Assembly (NCBI GenBank): GCA_910584205.1
Contig: CAJUAA010000002.1
Span: 1-64,000 of the forward strand
Direction: 5' to 3'
Source of the DNA: an uncultured Lachnospiraceae bacterium
GTDB lineage: Bacteria > Bacillota > Clostridia > Lachnospirales > Lachnospiraceae
Length of the DNA stretch: 64,000 nt
Shown here: positions 50,466 through 60,108 of the stretch, piece after piece
Position numbering within the stretch: the stretch's first letter is position 1
Layout of the letters: the number at the start of each line of letters is the position of its first letter
Translations under genes and position numbers: made by a program
Notes under the pieces: generated by a model
Seen by the model: the letters and a program-made list of their open reading frames with translations, nothing else
Told to the model about the DNA's origin: nothing
Database searches by the model: none

Positions 50466-52727
50466 ATGGACAGGATAAGCGTGATCATTCCGTGTTATAA
50501 TGTGGAGCGTTGGATAGACAGGTGTATGGCATCTATCGCAGCACAGACGATAGGGATCGATAATCTTGAGATCATCTGCGTGGATGACGCCTCTACGGAT
50601 GCTACATGGGAGCATTTACAGAAATGGGAAGAGAATTTTCCGGAACAAATTATTTTAATTCATCAGGATGTGAACCGGCGGCAGGGGGCCGCCCGAAATG
50701 TTGGTCTTCAGTATTCTTCTGCTGACTGGATCGCTTTTGTGGATGCAGATGACTGGCTGGAACCAGATTATTTTGAGCAGCTGTATCTGCCGGTGGAAAC
50801 CCATATATGTGATGTTGTAGTCTGCAATATGGGCGTAGACCATTCGGAGTCTCTTTCATATTTTAAAGAAAGGGAAGGATGTGGAGAAAACGATCAGTAT
50901 ATCCGATCAGATACAATAGAACGAAAGAAAGAGATGCTCCTGTGCCGGCCGCTGGGTTATATTGTATGGGCAAAGCTTATACGAAAAAAAATGCTTTTGG
51001 AGCATCAGATCTGTTTTCCGGAGGGGTTGGCTTATGAAGATAATTACTGGACTCCGCTGTTGCATATTTATGCAGATAGTATATGTATAATAAAGAAGAA
51101 ACTGTACCATTGGTTTGTGAATGCATCGTCTACTATGCATGTTAAAAACGAAGACTACCATATCGACAGAATCACGATACAGTTAATAAAGTGGGAAGAC
51201 TATGGAAAGCGAGGGCTTTTACAGATATATCGTGAAGAATTAGAATACGATCTTCTACATTATGCGATCTGTTTTATGAAAACACTTGTTTTTTTATATG
51301 ACCAGCCGCCTTTTTCGTATTATCTATTGCAGCGGGAAGTGCTTTGCCAGAGGATATCGGAGCTTGTAATGGATCAATATGTAGAAGCCTTTTCAGGTAT
51401 GGAGCGTATCTGTTTTGAGGCGTTATATCATGATTTGGATAGAGAAGGATTTCAAACATTTGTAGAACAGGCAAAAAGATATCATATAGGGAATGGGGAG
51501 CGGCAGAAGCCAGAAAGCGCTGCAGAAAAGCAGGGCTTACGGATCGTTATGTTCTATTCAGAAACTGAGTCGTTTAATTTCTTTACAGATCGATTAAAAG
51601 AGGAATTGGAGAAAAGAGGGCATGAGATCTTTATTTGTGATCTGGAAGATGTGAAGGATGTTACAGAGCATTCTTATCAGAATCTGAATAGGTTTATCTC
51701 CCAAAAAGTAGATGTGGTGATCTGTTTTGATGGGATTGGTACCAGGGAGGATCAGTTTATCAGGCAATGGAACAGGCATCAGGCAGTAGTGATCGATATT
51801 TTGATGGATCCGCCTTTTCGATTCCATCCGACTTTGGAGAAACACCCGGAGAAATATCAATTATTCTGTTGTGATTTGGAGCATGTGGAATATGTGAAAA
51901 AATATTTCTACAAGGAGGTACCGGCGGTCGCTTTTATGCCTCATGTAGGGACAATGCCAAAAGAAGAAGTTACCATTATCCCATATGAGGAAAGGAAGTA
52001 TGATATCCTGTTTTCCGGTTCTTATATGCCGCCTGACTCCTATCTGCAAAAGATAGAGGGACTTTTTCCGAATGACCCGGCAATATGTAAGCTGTATCAG
52101 CATGTCTATGATGCATTGTTGATGGACAGCAGACTGACAATCGAAGCAGCTGTTTTAGAAACATTGTCAAAGTTGGAATACACAGTCTCAGATAATATGT
52201 TGAAGATGCTGTTTAACCGTTCTTTATATGTGGATTGGGCAATTCGTATGCATCACAGGGGACGTGTGGTAGCGGCTTTGGCAGAGGCGGGATTTGACCT
52301 GTATCTTTTAGGTCAGGGATGGGGAGAACATCCCTCGCATAAATACAACAATGTACATTGGGTAGAAGGACAAGTTTCTTATGAGAGGACACTGGAATAC
52401 ATGGGAAATGCAAAGATCAATCTAAACGTGATGCCATGGTTTAAAGCGGGGACCCATGACCGCATCTTTAACGCATTATTGAAGCATTCTGTTTCGCTGA
52501 CGGATCCCAGCACCTGGCTTACAGAGAATTTTACAGACGGTGTAGATATCGCGTTATATGATCTGGATCATTTGGAACAGCTACCGGGTATCGTACATGA
52601 GCTGTTGGTGGATACTGCAAAAGCAGAGGCGATAATTCAAAAAGGATATGCGAAAGTCAGCAGGGAACTGACATGGTCGAACTGTGCAGAGTGGGTATTA
52701 GAGACAGCAGAAAAATTTATCTGTTAA
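50466..52727 (+). CDS. GT2-CgeB two-domain glycosyltransferase
   Basis: This 753-residue protein fuses a family 2 glycosyltransferase (about 1-340: RISVIIPCYNVERWIDRCM, CVDDASTDATWEHLQKWE, FVDADDWLEPDYFEQLY) to a CgeB-like GT-B domain (about 358-753: FYSETESFNFFTDRL, VICFDGIGTREDQFI, NLNVMPWFKAGTHDRIFNAL). It could add two successive sugars. The start at ATG 50466 follows GGGAGG; an in-frame ATG at 50454 with its own AAGGA is possible. The same two domains occur as separate genes at 59001 and 60109. Confidence 0.87.
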   Translation: MDRISVIIPCYNVERWIDRCMASIAAQTIGIDNLEIICVDDASTDATWEHLQKWEENFPEQIILIHQDVNRRQGAARNVGLQYSSADWIAFVDADDWLEPDYFEQLYLPVETHICDVVVCNMGVDHSESLSYFKEREGCGENDQYIRSDTIERKKEMLLCRPLGYIVWAKLIRKKMLLEHQICFPEGLAYEDNYWTPLLHIYADSICIIKKKLYHWFVNASSTMHVKNEDYHIDRITIQLIKWEDYGKRGLLQIYREELEYDLLHYAICFMKTLVFLYDQPPFSYYLLQREVLCQRISELVMDQYVEAFSGMERICFEALYHDLDREGFQTFVEQAKRYHIGNGERQKPESAAEKQGLRIVMFYSETESFNFFTDRLKEELEKRGHEIFICDLEDVKDVTEHSYQNLNRFISQKVDVVICFDGIGTREDQFIRQWNRHQAVVIDILMDPPFRFHPTLEKHPEKYQLFCCDLEHVEYVKKYFYKEVPAVAFMPHVGTMPKEEVTIIPYEERKYDILFSGSYMPPDSYLQKIEGLFPNDPAICKLYQHVYDALLMDSRLTIEAAVLETLSKLEYTVSDNMLKMLFNRSLYVDWAIRMHHRGRVVAALAEAGFDLYLLGQGWGEHPSHKYNNVHWVEGQVSYERTLEYMGNAKINLNVMPWFKAGTHDRIFNALLKHSVSLTDPSTWLTENFTDGVDIALYDLDHLEQLPGIVHELLVDTAKAEAIIQKGYAKVSRELTWSNCAEWVLETAEKFIC

Positions 52728-52739
52728 GAGGAAGTGCTT

Positions 52740-53876
52740 ATGCAATATCATGACTATATTAGATATATGGATTCTGAAGAAATGTACATTCATATAAGTA
52801 ATGAAGCGATACTTCAAAAAGAAGTTATCCGACCGATTCTGCTGGTTTCGCATAATCTAAGTATAACTGGTGCTCCGATTGCGTTGTTGGATTTAACAAG
52901 GGTTTTAATGAAAAACGGTTATCAAGCCTTTGTGGTTTCATTGGTTGATGGTGATATTTTAGAGGCGTTTTTAAGACATGATGCTGTGGTCCTGGTATAC
53001 TCAGGAAGATCAATAAATGTAGAGTGGCTGAAAAAGGCTGTCTCCATATTTCCCGCAATTGTAGTAAATACACTGGTATTAGCACCATTAGTAAGGATTT
53101 TGGCTCCTGTTGGAAAAAAAATCTTTTGGTGGATTCATGAAAGCGAATATCTTTTTCTGGAGCTTGATTATGTTGATATTCCGGAAATACCGTCATTGCA
53201 TATTTTGGCGGCCAGCCCTAAAGTGTCAAAATCTATTTGCGACCATATGGGGAAACAGTCATATATATTAAATGTTATGGTGAATGATTATCATCCTGAA
53301 AATAAGTTGCTTCAAAAAGATGATACCATACACTTTTTCTGGGGAGGTTTTATCAATTTCAATAAAATGCCGGAATTACTATTGCGGGCTGTTCTGGAAC
53401 TTCCGGAAATCTACAGGAAACGTGCTGATTTTACATTTTGCGGAGATGGTGTGGATATAGAAAGAACAGGATTGATCAAAAATTGTGCGGATGAATTTTC
53501 AAATATTTATTACCTGCCAACTTTGCCTCATCAGGAATTTATTGATTTAATGGACAGGATGGATGTGGTTGTAGTATGTTCTAAAGAAGAGACTACAAGT
53601 CTGGTTGCGGTGGAAGGACTGATGTTGGAGAAGATAGTGATTTGTTCGGATGGTTGTGGTGTTGCTGATTATTTAAAAGATGGGATAAATTCATTTATGT
53701 TTGCGGCAGGCGATCATAGTCAGTTATGTCAAAAGATAAAGTATGTTGTTGATCAGTTTGACCGATTGAAAGCAGTCAAAAAAGCAGGTCGTAAGATATA
53801 TGAGCGGTATTACACAGAGGAAGCGTTTGAAAAGCAGGTATTGCATTTCTTTGGCGGACAGTCAGATTTATCATAG
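52740..53876 (+). CDS. GT4-type (GT-B) glycosyltransferase
   Basis: This 378-residue protein has two Rossmann-like domains. The N-terminal part carries ILLVSHNLSITGAPIALLDL, typical of GT4 enzymes, and the C-terminal part has the donor-binding region CSKEETTSLVAVEGLMLEK with the conserved Glu residues. The ATG at 52740 with AGAGGA upstream is preferred to a GTG at 52734. It starts 12 bases after the previous gene. Donor and acceptor are unknown. Confidence 0.85.
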   Translation: MQYHDYIRYMDSEEMYIHISNEAILQKEVIRPILLVSHNLSITGAPIALLDLTRVLMKNGYQAFVVSLVDGDILEAFLRHDAVVLVYSGRSINVEWLKKAVSIFPAIVVNTLVLAPLVRILAPVGKKIFWWIHESEYLFLELDYVDIPEIPSLHILAASPKVSKSICDHMGKQSYILNVMVNDYHPENKLLQKDDTIHFFWGGFINFNKMPELLLRAVLELPEIYRKRADFTFCGDGVDIERTGLIKNCADEFSNIYYLPTLPHQEFIDLMDRMDVVVVCSKEETTSLVAVEGLMLEKIVICSDGCGVADYLKDGINSFMFAAGDHSQLCQKIKYVVDQFDRLKAVKKAGRKIYERYYTEEAFEKQVLHFFGGQSDLS

Positions 53877-53892
53877 CAGGGAGGAAATAAAG

Positions 53893-55140
53893 ATGACCAG
53901 GAAAGTATATATGCAGATTGAAGAGATGTTGGAACTGGTAAGGAAAGCTGTTGAATATATGCAGGATCTTAGTGAAGAAGAATACAATCGGATGTCATGT
54001 GGGTTAAAAGAAGATTTAAAATATACGATTGAGACAATCAATATAGAGCTTTTAGGCAGTCCTGAAGTGTGTTTTTACAGGCCGGATGATCCTGAGGCGC
54101 AGGGGGAAGAGACAGGGGGAAGAGAAAGAGCAGCTGTACAATATATTTGCTGGCTGGATAAAATAACACAGGTTTTGAAAAAGCAGTATCATGCGAAAAA
54201 TATATGGGAGGAAAGATTTGTTCGATTAATGGATCGTGTACAATATGTGGACACGGATATGATGACAGAGGAAGTAAAAGCCTCATTAATGAGACGGGAA
54301 AAGGCGGATATTGACTCCCTATGCGCATATTATCAACGATTTCATTATATGTGGGGAACATTGGATGTGGCAAAGGATCAGTATGATGTGATCATAAACC
54401 GTGTGACAGCATTAAAGGAGCATAGGGAGGATTTTATATGGCTATATGATCAGTTGGAAGACGAGCGGTCCAGACTGGTTCTCGTCAATATGCTGTATAA
54501 CTGGGTAACATTTGATTTCAATTACATCATCAGGATGAAAGAGGCAAATTTTACGGATTATTTTGATCTGGATCTGGTGAGATGTGATGAAGAGGAAGTG
54601 CTGGTAGATCTTGGAGCATGGGCTGGAGATTCGACATTAGATTATATCCAGACATATGGAAAATACAAAAAAATATATTGTTATGAAATCAACGGATCCA
54701 GCATGGAAGCGATGAAAAAAAATCTGGATGGCTATCCCGATATCGAGTTTAGAAATAAGGGAGCAGGAAATAAAAACGGTACAGGATATATAGCAGGATC
54801 TTCAGATTCATGCTGCAGCAAACTTGCAGATTACGATACAGGTAAAGCGATAGAATTGGTTAGGCTGGATGATGATATCAACGAAAAAGTAACGTTAATC
54901 AAAATGGATATCGAAGGTGCCGAACAGGATGCCCTGCTGGGTGCCGCAAGACATATTCGGGAAGAAAAACCGAAACTGTTAATCAGCGTTTATCACAATA
55001 ATGAAGACATTTGGAAGATACCTCGTATGATCAAAGACATGGCTGTAGATTATCAGTTATATCTTAGAAGTAATGGCAGTCAATGGGGACCTGCAGAAAT
55101 TCTGTTGATAGCTGTTGCGGAAAATCAGATTGACAGGTAA
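53893..55140 (+). CDS. FkbM-family methyltransferase with long N-terminal extension
   Basis: This 415-residue protein ends in a FkbM-type SAM-dependent methyltransferase domain (about 225-410), with EEVLVDLGAWAGDSTLDYI as the SAM loop, IYCYEINGSSMEAMKKN, and LIKMDIEGAEQDALLGA. FkbM enzymes usually methylate sugar hydroxyls. The N-terminal 220 residues are helical with no recognised motif and may bind the glycan or partner proteins. The start at 53893 lies after GGGAGG. It fits a role in O-methylation of the flagellin glycan. Confidence 0.87.
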   Translation: MTRKVYMQIEEMLELVRKAVEYMQDLSEEEYNRMSCGLKEDLKYTIETINIELLGSPEVCFYRPDDPEAQGEETGGRERAAVQYICWLDKITQVLKKQYHAKNIWEERFVRLMDRVQYVDTDMMTEEVKASLMRREKADIDSLCAYYQRFHYMWGTLDVAKDQYDVIINRVTALKEHREDFIWLYDQLEDERSRLVLVNMLYNWVTFDFNYIIRMKEANFTDYFDLDLVRCDEEEVLVDLGAWAGDSTLDYIQTYGKYKKIYCYEINGSSMEAMKKNLDGYPDIEFRNKGAGNKNGTGYIAGSSDSCCSKLADYDTGKAIELVRLDDDINEKVTLIKMDIEGAEQDALLGAARHIREEKPKLLISVYHNNEDIWKIPRMIKDMAVDYQLYLRSNGSQWGPAEILLIAVAENQIDR

Positions 55141-55161
55141 AACGAGAGTAAGGGGAATAAT

Positions 55162-56139
55162 ATGTGGAATGAATCAGAATATATTCGGGGGGAAGAGCGA
55201 GAGGGATATTATGTTCAGCCGATGATGAAACGCATATGGGCGGTACAGCTGGATCTTTTGCGGGAGATTGATATGGTCTGCAAAAGGCATGGTATAAAGT
55301 ATTATGGATGGTTTGGCACTTTGTTAGGGGCAGTACGGCATCAGGGTTTTATTCCATGGGATGATGATCTGGATCTGGCTATGCTGAGAGAGGATTACGA
55401 GCGTTTTCGTTATTATGCAAAAACGGAATTGCCAAAGGGAAGGGAAATCTCCGAACGAGAACCTACATTAGTCTCGGTTTTCAATACAGATGTTGTGCGG
55501 TTGGACCAGGAATTTCTGGATAAGTCCCATGGTTGTCCGCTGAAAACAGGTATAGACATCTTTTGCCTGGACCGTATTCCTCCCGGCGACGAGGATGAGC
55601 AGATACAGTTAAACTTATTCTGGTCGGTATATGGGTTGTGTCTTAATTGGGATATGCCTGAAGAGGATGAAAAATGGGAAGGGTTGAACAAGTGGGAATG
55701 CCTTGGAGAAGTAGAAGAGCTTACTGGCTACTCTTTTGAGCGACAACGTCCTGTCAAGGAGCAGTTATATTTTTTAGGAGACAGGATAGCCGCTATGTAC
55801 TGGGATATGGAATATGATCATGTGACCAATGTGGCATGGTTGTATAATCATGATCACTATCGAATTCCCAAAGACTGTTTTGATAATATTATAGAAGTAC
55901 CATTTGAGAATACGACAATACCTGTTCTGAAGGACTATGATTTGATATGCAGGCTGACTTATGGAGAGGCTTACATGACTCCAGTAAAAGAATATAAACA
56001 TGATTATTTAAAAAAACAGATCGATCAATTGCGCGAGTATTTTCAAAAACGGGGTCTGAACCTGCCAGAATGTTTTGAGATGACATTTGAAACAGACAAT
56101 AAAGATGAAACTGAATCTGACAGTCAAAAGGAGCGATAG
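55162..56139 (+). CDS. LicD-family phosphotransferase, copy 1
   Basis: This 325-residue protein shows the LicD signature: LLREIDMVCKRHGIKYYGWFG, TLLGAVRHQGFIPWDDDLDLAM and EDYERF. LicD enzymes are nucleotidyltransferase-fold proteins that transfer phosphocholine or similar phospho-substituents to sugars. The Asp-rich WDDDLD forms the active site. The gene abuts the next gene with no spacing. A closely related copy is at 61349. No choline uptake or activation genes (licABC) are in the window, so the transferred group could differ from phosphocholine. Confidence 0.88.
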   Translation: MWNESEYIRGEEREGYYVQPMMKRIWAVQLDLLREIDMVCKRHGIKYYGWFGTLLGAVRHQGFIPWDDDLDLAMLREDYERFRYYAKTELPKGREISEREPTLVSVFNTDVVRLDQEFLDKSHGCPLKTGIDIFCLDRIPPGDEDEQIQLNLFWSVYGLCLNWDMPEEDEKWEGLNKWECLGEVEELTGYSFERQRPVKEQLYFLGDRIAAMYWDMEYDHVTNVAWLYNHDHYRIPKDCFDNIIEVPFENTTIPVLKDYDLICRLTYGEAYMTPVKEYKHDYLKKQIDQLREYFQKRGLNLPECFEMTFETDNKDETESDSQKER

Positions 56140-57862
56140 ATGATAAAAATACAGGGAGCTATAGAAAATGGTGATTATGGGAAAGCGGAAGAACTCTTTC
56201 GAAAATATTTGGAGAAGGAGAATGTTTATAATGATATGACAGCGATTTTAGATGCAGCTATTGGTGAGTACTATGGTGACAGAGTTCGTGTATGGACAGC
56301 GATAAGAAAAGGGTTGCTGTCAAACTGCAGGAATTATGAGTTATACGTGATGCTGGGGAATTACTATCTTCCCGAAAATCTTTATCAGTCCTGGCTCTGC
56401 TATGAAAATGCTTTGTTCTATTGCGATAAATCAGAAGATCAATCAAAGATAATACAGATGTTAGATCAGTTGAAGGAAGACTATAATGTCATTGTAAATA
56501 AAACGTCTATCATTATTTTATCTTATAATTCTTTAGAATATACAAAACTTTGCATTGAAAGTATCCGTATGACAATACCGGAATATGTCAGAGAAATCAT
56601 TGTCGTAGACAATGCGTCTGAAGATGAAAGTGTAAAGTGGTTAAGGGAGCAGGACGATATCATTCTTATAGAAAATAAGGAGAATAAGGGATTCCCGGCA
56701 GGATGTAACCAGGGAATACAGGCAAGTTCTCCATATACAGATATATTTTTACTGAACAATGATACTATTTTGCCGGAAAATGCATTGTTTTGGCTGCGGA
56801 TGGGATTATATGACAAAGAAGAGAACGGTATGACCGGAAGTATATCCAATTGTGCAAGGGATCAAATGGCAGAAGGCGTTGAAAACCAGAAGGATTTGCT
56901 GTTATTTGCTGAGAGAACAAATGTACCGATGAAATATCCTTATGAGAAACGATTGTCCCTGATCGGATTTGCCTTATTGATCAAAAGAGCGGTAGTGGAT
57001 CGGGTTGGACTGCTGGACGAACGTTTTTCCCCTGGCAATTACGAGGATAATGATTACAGCTTAAGAGTGATTACCGCAGGATTCCGCAATATTCTATGTA
57101 AAAACAGTTTTATAGTGCATTTTGGGAATGTCTCATTTAGAAAAAATACGACGGATCTGGAAAATATTTTAGCGATAAACCGTCAGAAAATAAATGAAAA
57201 ATGGGGATTTAATATTGATTATTATGTATATCCGCGTCAGGAACTGGTCCAATTGATACAGGAGACAACGGAAATGCCATTACGTATTTTGGATGTGGGT
57301 TGTGGTTGTGGGGCTTTGATGGCACGGGTGAAGGGGCTTTATCCAAAGTCAGAAGTCTGGGGCATAGAATTGGTTCCAGAAATTGCAGAAATTGCTTCTC
57401 ATATGGGAAAAATTTTGTGCGGTGATGTGGAAAAGATGGAACTTCCTTGGAAAAAAGAATATTTTGATTATGTTATTATGGGAGACGTACTGGAGCATTT
57501 GATGGATCCGGAGATTGTATTGAAAAGATTACAAAAATATTTAAAGCAGGGGGGGGCATATTATTGTCAGTATGCCAAATATAAAACATTATTCCGTGAT
57601 ACTGCCATTGTTAAAATGGGATAGATTTTCCTATGAAGATGCTGGTATATTGGATAGGACGCATGTAAAGTTGTATACAGGTACAGAGATACGAAAATTA
57701 ATATTACGATGTGGCTATGAGATTGAAACCATGAGTGCGATTGGAACAGAAAGACCAAATGAAGAGGAGGAGGCAGTTATCGATGAATTGTGTTCGGTGG
57801 TGAAAGTACAGGATAAGACTTCTTTTTTGGCGTATCAGTATATCGTCAAAGCTGTAAAATGA
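56140..57862 (+). pseudogene. GT2-methyltransferase gene with frameshift at an eight-G run (possible phase-variable gene)
   Basis: As written, the frame from 56140 stops at 57624 after 494 residues. It has a TPR-like start, a GT2 domain (about 118-340: IIILSYNSLEYTK, VVDNASEDESVKW, LLNNDTILPENA) and the beginning of a methyltransferase (LRILDVGCGCGALMARVKG). At 57549-57556 there is a run of eight G. With seven, the frame would read QGGHIIVSMPNIKHYSVIL and continue to 57862, giving a normal methyltransferase end and about 573 residues. So the gene is whole apart from one base. It could be a true phase-off state, an assembly error or a mutation. Confidence 0.85.
57549..57556 (+). repeat. Homopolymer of eight G inside a coding frame
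   Basis: The run lies in the methyltransferase part of the preceding gene and sets its frame: seven G restores the full protein, eight cuts it. Poly-G runs of this sort control flagellin glycosylation genes in Campylobacter. Other G runs seen in nearby coding sequence are six or fewer. Confidence 0.9.
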
Positions 57863-57890
57863 TGAGTACGTGGAGTGAAAGGAGATATAA

Positions 57891-58964
57891 GTGAAAAAAG
57901 TCAGTGTGATTGTTCCATGTTACAATGCAGCAAGGTACCTGAACAAATGTATAGATCAGCTTTTGTGTCAGACGATTGGTATAAACAATATAGAAATTAT
58001 TTTGGTAGATGATGCTTCTGCGGACGAAGGTGAGACAAAAAAGGTGATTCAGGGGTATGAGCAGCGTTTTTCGGAAACGATAACAGCTGTTTTTCTGGAA
58101 AATAATATGAGACAGGGGGGAGCGCGAAATGTGGGTATGATTTATGCTGAAGGCGAGTACCTTATGTTTTGTGACGCAGATGACTGGTTATTGGCGGAGG
58201 CATTGGAGCATACTTACCATACCGCAAAAAGATATGACGCAGACGTTGTTTTTTTTGGAAGAAAAAATGTCGCTGCACATGGATTCGATGTACAGTTGGA
58301 GAAGGGCGACAAAGATGCGCTGTTTGAGTTGGAGGAAACAGAAAAGAGGAAAAAATTTCTTTTAAATACAGAGCAGCCAGGATACAGTTCTCAAAATGCA
58401 TTATTTAAACGGTCTTTGATTAAAGAAAATCACATCACTTTTGCAGAACATCTTATCATGGAAGAACCTTCTTTTACAGTACCGGTAAGATTATATGCAA
58501 AAAGATGCTGTTATCTGGATGAGAGCCTTTATATCTGTTATCTTTCATCAGAAAGTACATTGCGCAATAATCACTGGGAACTTAGAAAATGGGATAATCT
58601 GCAGATGTGGATAGGATTGATAGAAAATCTGGAAGCCAGAGCTATTTTTTCTGCTTATCAAAAGGAGATAGAATATTTGTTTTTTACTTTGGGAGTCGGA
58701 TGGAGTCTCAGCACATTATTCATCAGAAGATGTATTTTAACAAAAGAAGAATGGAAGATCTTTGCAGACATAATGCAGAAAATGCTTCCGGCTATCAAAG
58801 AAAATCCATATATTAAAAATATCGAGCACCCGTTCAATCGGGCATGGAATGATCTGTTGTTCAAAGTTCTTGATATGGACTTTACAGATGAGAATGTTGA
58901 GATGGTGAATCAGGCAATGACAGAATGTACACGGGCGTTTTCAATGTGTCCGGTACTGTGCTGA
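57891..58964 (+). CDS. Family 2 glycosyltransferase
   Basis: This 357-residue protein has an N-terminal GT2 fold: KVSVIVPCYNAARYLNKCID, ILVDDASADEGETKKVIQ, MRQGGARNVGMIYAEGEY and the metal-binding FCDADDWLLAE. The C-terminal 140 residues are specific to this kind of protein and helical. It starts with GTG behind AAAGGAGA. It is related to, but clearly distinct from, the GT2 genes at 50466 and 59001. Sugar specificity is unknown. Confidence 0.87.
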   Translation: MKKVSVIVPCYNAARYLNKCIDQLLCQTIGINNIEIILVDDASADEGETKKVIQGYEQRFSETITAVFLENNMRQGGARNVGMIYAEGEYLMFCDADDWLLAEALEHTYHTAKRYDADVVFFGRKNVAAHGFDVQLEKGDKDALFELEETEKRKKFLLNTEQPGYSSQNALFKRSLIKENHITFAEHLIMEEPSFTVPVRLYAKRCCYLDESLYICYLSSESTLRNNHWELRKWDNLQMWIGLIENLEARAIFSAYQKEIEYLFFTLGVGWSLSTLFIRRCILTKEEWKIFADIMQKMLPAIKENPYIKNIEHPFNRAWNDLLFKVLDMDFTDENVEMVNQAMTECTRAFSMCPVLC

Positions 58965-59000
58965 CCTGTACAGACAGCGTTTATATGGGGGTGGCTGAAA

Positions 59001-60041
59001 ATGAAGATAAAAACAAAAAAGATCAGCGTGATCATTCCATGTTATAATGTGGGATTGTATATCGATCGGTGCATAACTTCCATTATTAATCAGACGACAG
59101 GAATAGAAAACCTGGAGATTATTTGTGTAGATGATGCTTCTATAGATGATACATGGTCTCATCTGCAAAAATGGGAGCAGTGTTTTCCGGAAAACATAAT
59201 ATTGATTCAGCAGGAAAAAACCCGGAGGCCAGGAGCAGCCAGAAATCTTGGTTTATTATATGCATCTGCAGAATGGATTGCTTTTGTGGATGCGGATGAC
59301 TGGCTGGAGAGAGACTATTTTGAACAACTGTATGAACCGGTACTGAGATATGAATGCGACGTAGTTGCCTGCAGGTTTGTAAGAGATGCTTCGATTCAGC
59401 CGAAGCAAACAGATAAAAAAATGAAAAAGAGGGGAAAAAGGCAGTATATCGCAGCAAACACAAAAGAAATTAAAAAAAGAATGCTTCGTGATGGAAGTCT
59501 GGGCTTTGGACCATTTGTGAAAATAATACGAAAGAAATTCTTAATAGACCATGAGATTTTCTTTCCGGAAGAACTTGCCTACGAAGATATGTACTGGCTT
59601 CCGTTATTGTCCCTTTATGCAGAAAAAGTTTACATAATAGAGGAAAGCTTATATCACTATTTTGTCAATCCAAATTCGATCACTTTGCATAGTAACGCAA
59701 GCCACCATATGGATATGCTTTCCATACAATTGATGAAATGGACAGATTATGAAAGGCGGGGTCTTTATCAAGAATATCGAGAAGAATTAGAAAGAGATGC
59801 GCTGAATGATGCTGTATGTACGATGACACAGCTTATTGTATTGCAGGATAAGCCTTCATTTTCATTTTTTATGATGGAAAGAGAATTGATAAGAAAGCAT
59901 ATTCCGACAGATAAATATGCTTACTATCGTGTAGAGCTGGATTTGACTTCGGCTTTGTTATTGGATATTTTATATTCATCGCTTGATGAAACCGGGTTTT
60001 ATCAAATTATTGGGCAGGTAAAAGAACGGTTGGTAAAATAA
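59001..60041 (+). CDS. Family 2 glycosyltransferase, stand-alone form of the fused GT2
   Basis: This 346-residue protein matches the N-terminal domain of the fusion at 50466 through much of its length: KISVIIPCYNVGLYIDRCI, ICVDDASIDDTWSHLQKWE, WIAFVDADDWLERDYFEQLY and ELAYEDMYWLPLL. It is followed 67 bases later by the matching CgeB-like gene, so here the two domains are separate. It has the DxD motif and no other domains. Confidence 0.88.
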   Translation: MKIKTKKISVIIPCYNVGLYIDRCITSIINQTTGIENLEIICVDDASIDDTWSHLQKWEQCFPENIILIQQEKTRRPGAARNLGLLYASAEWIAFVDADDWLERDYFEQLYEPVLRYECDVVACRFVRDASIQPKQTDKKMKKRGKRQYIAANTKEIKKRMLRDGSLGFGPFVKIIRKKFLIDHEIFFPEELAYEDMYWLPLLSLYAEKVYIIEESLYHYFVNPNSITLHSNASHHMDMLSIQLMKWTDYERRGLYQEYREELERDALNDAVCTMTQLIVLQDKPSFSFFMMERELIRKHIPTDKYAYYRVELDLTSALLLDILYSSLDETGFYQIIGQVKERLVK

Positions 60042-60108
60042 TGATTTCCTTAAAATGGATGTTTACAGATAAGAAAATGGATTATGGTGAGGACGAGAGG
60101 AGAAAGGA

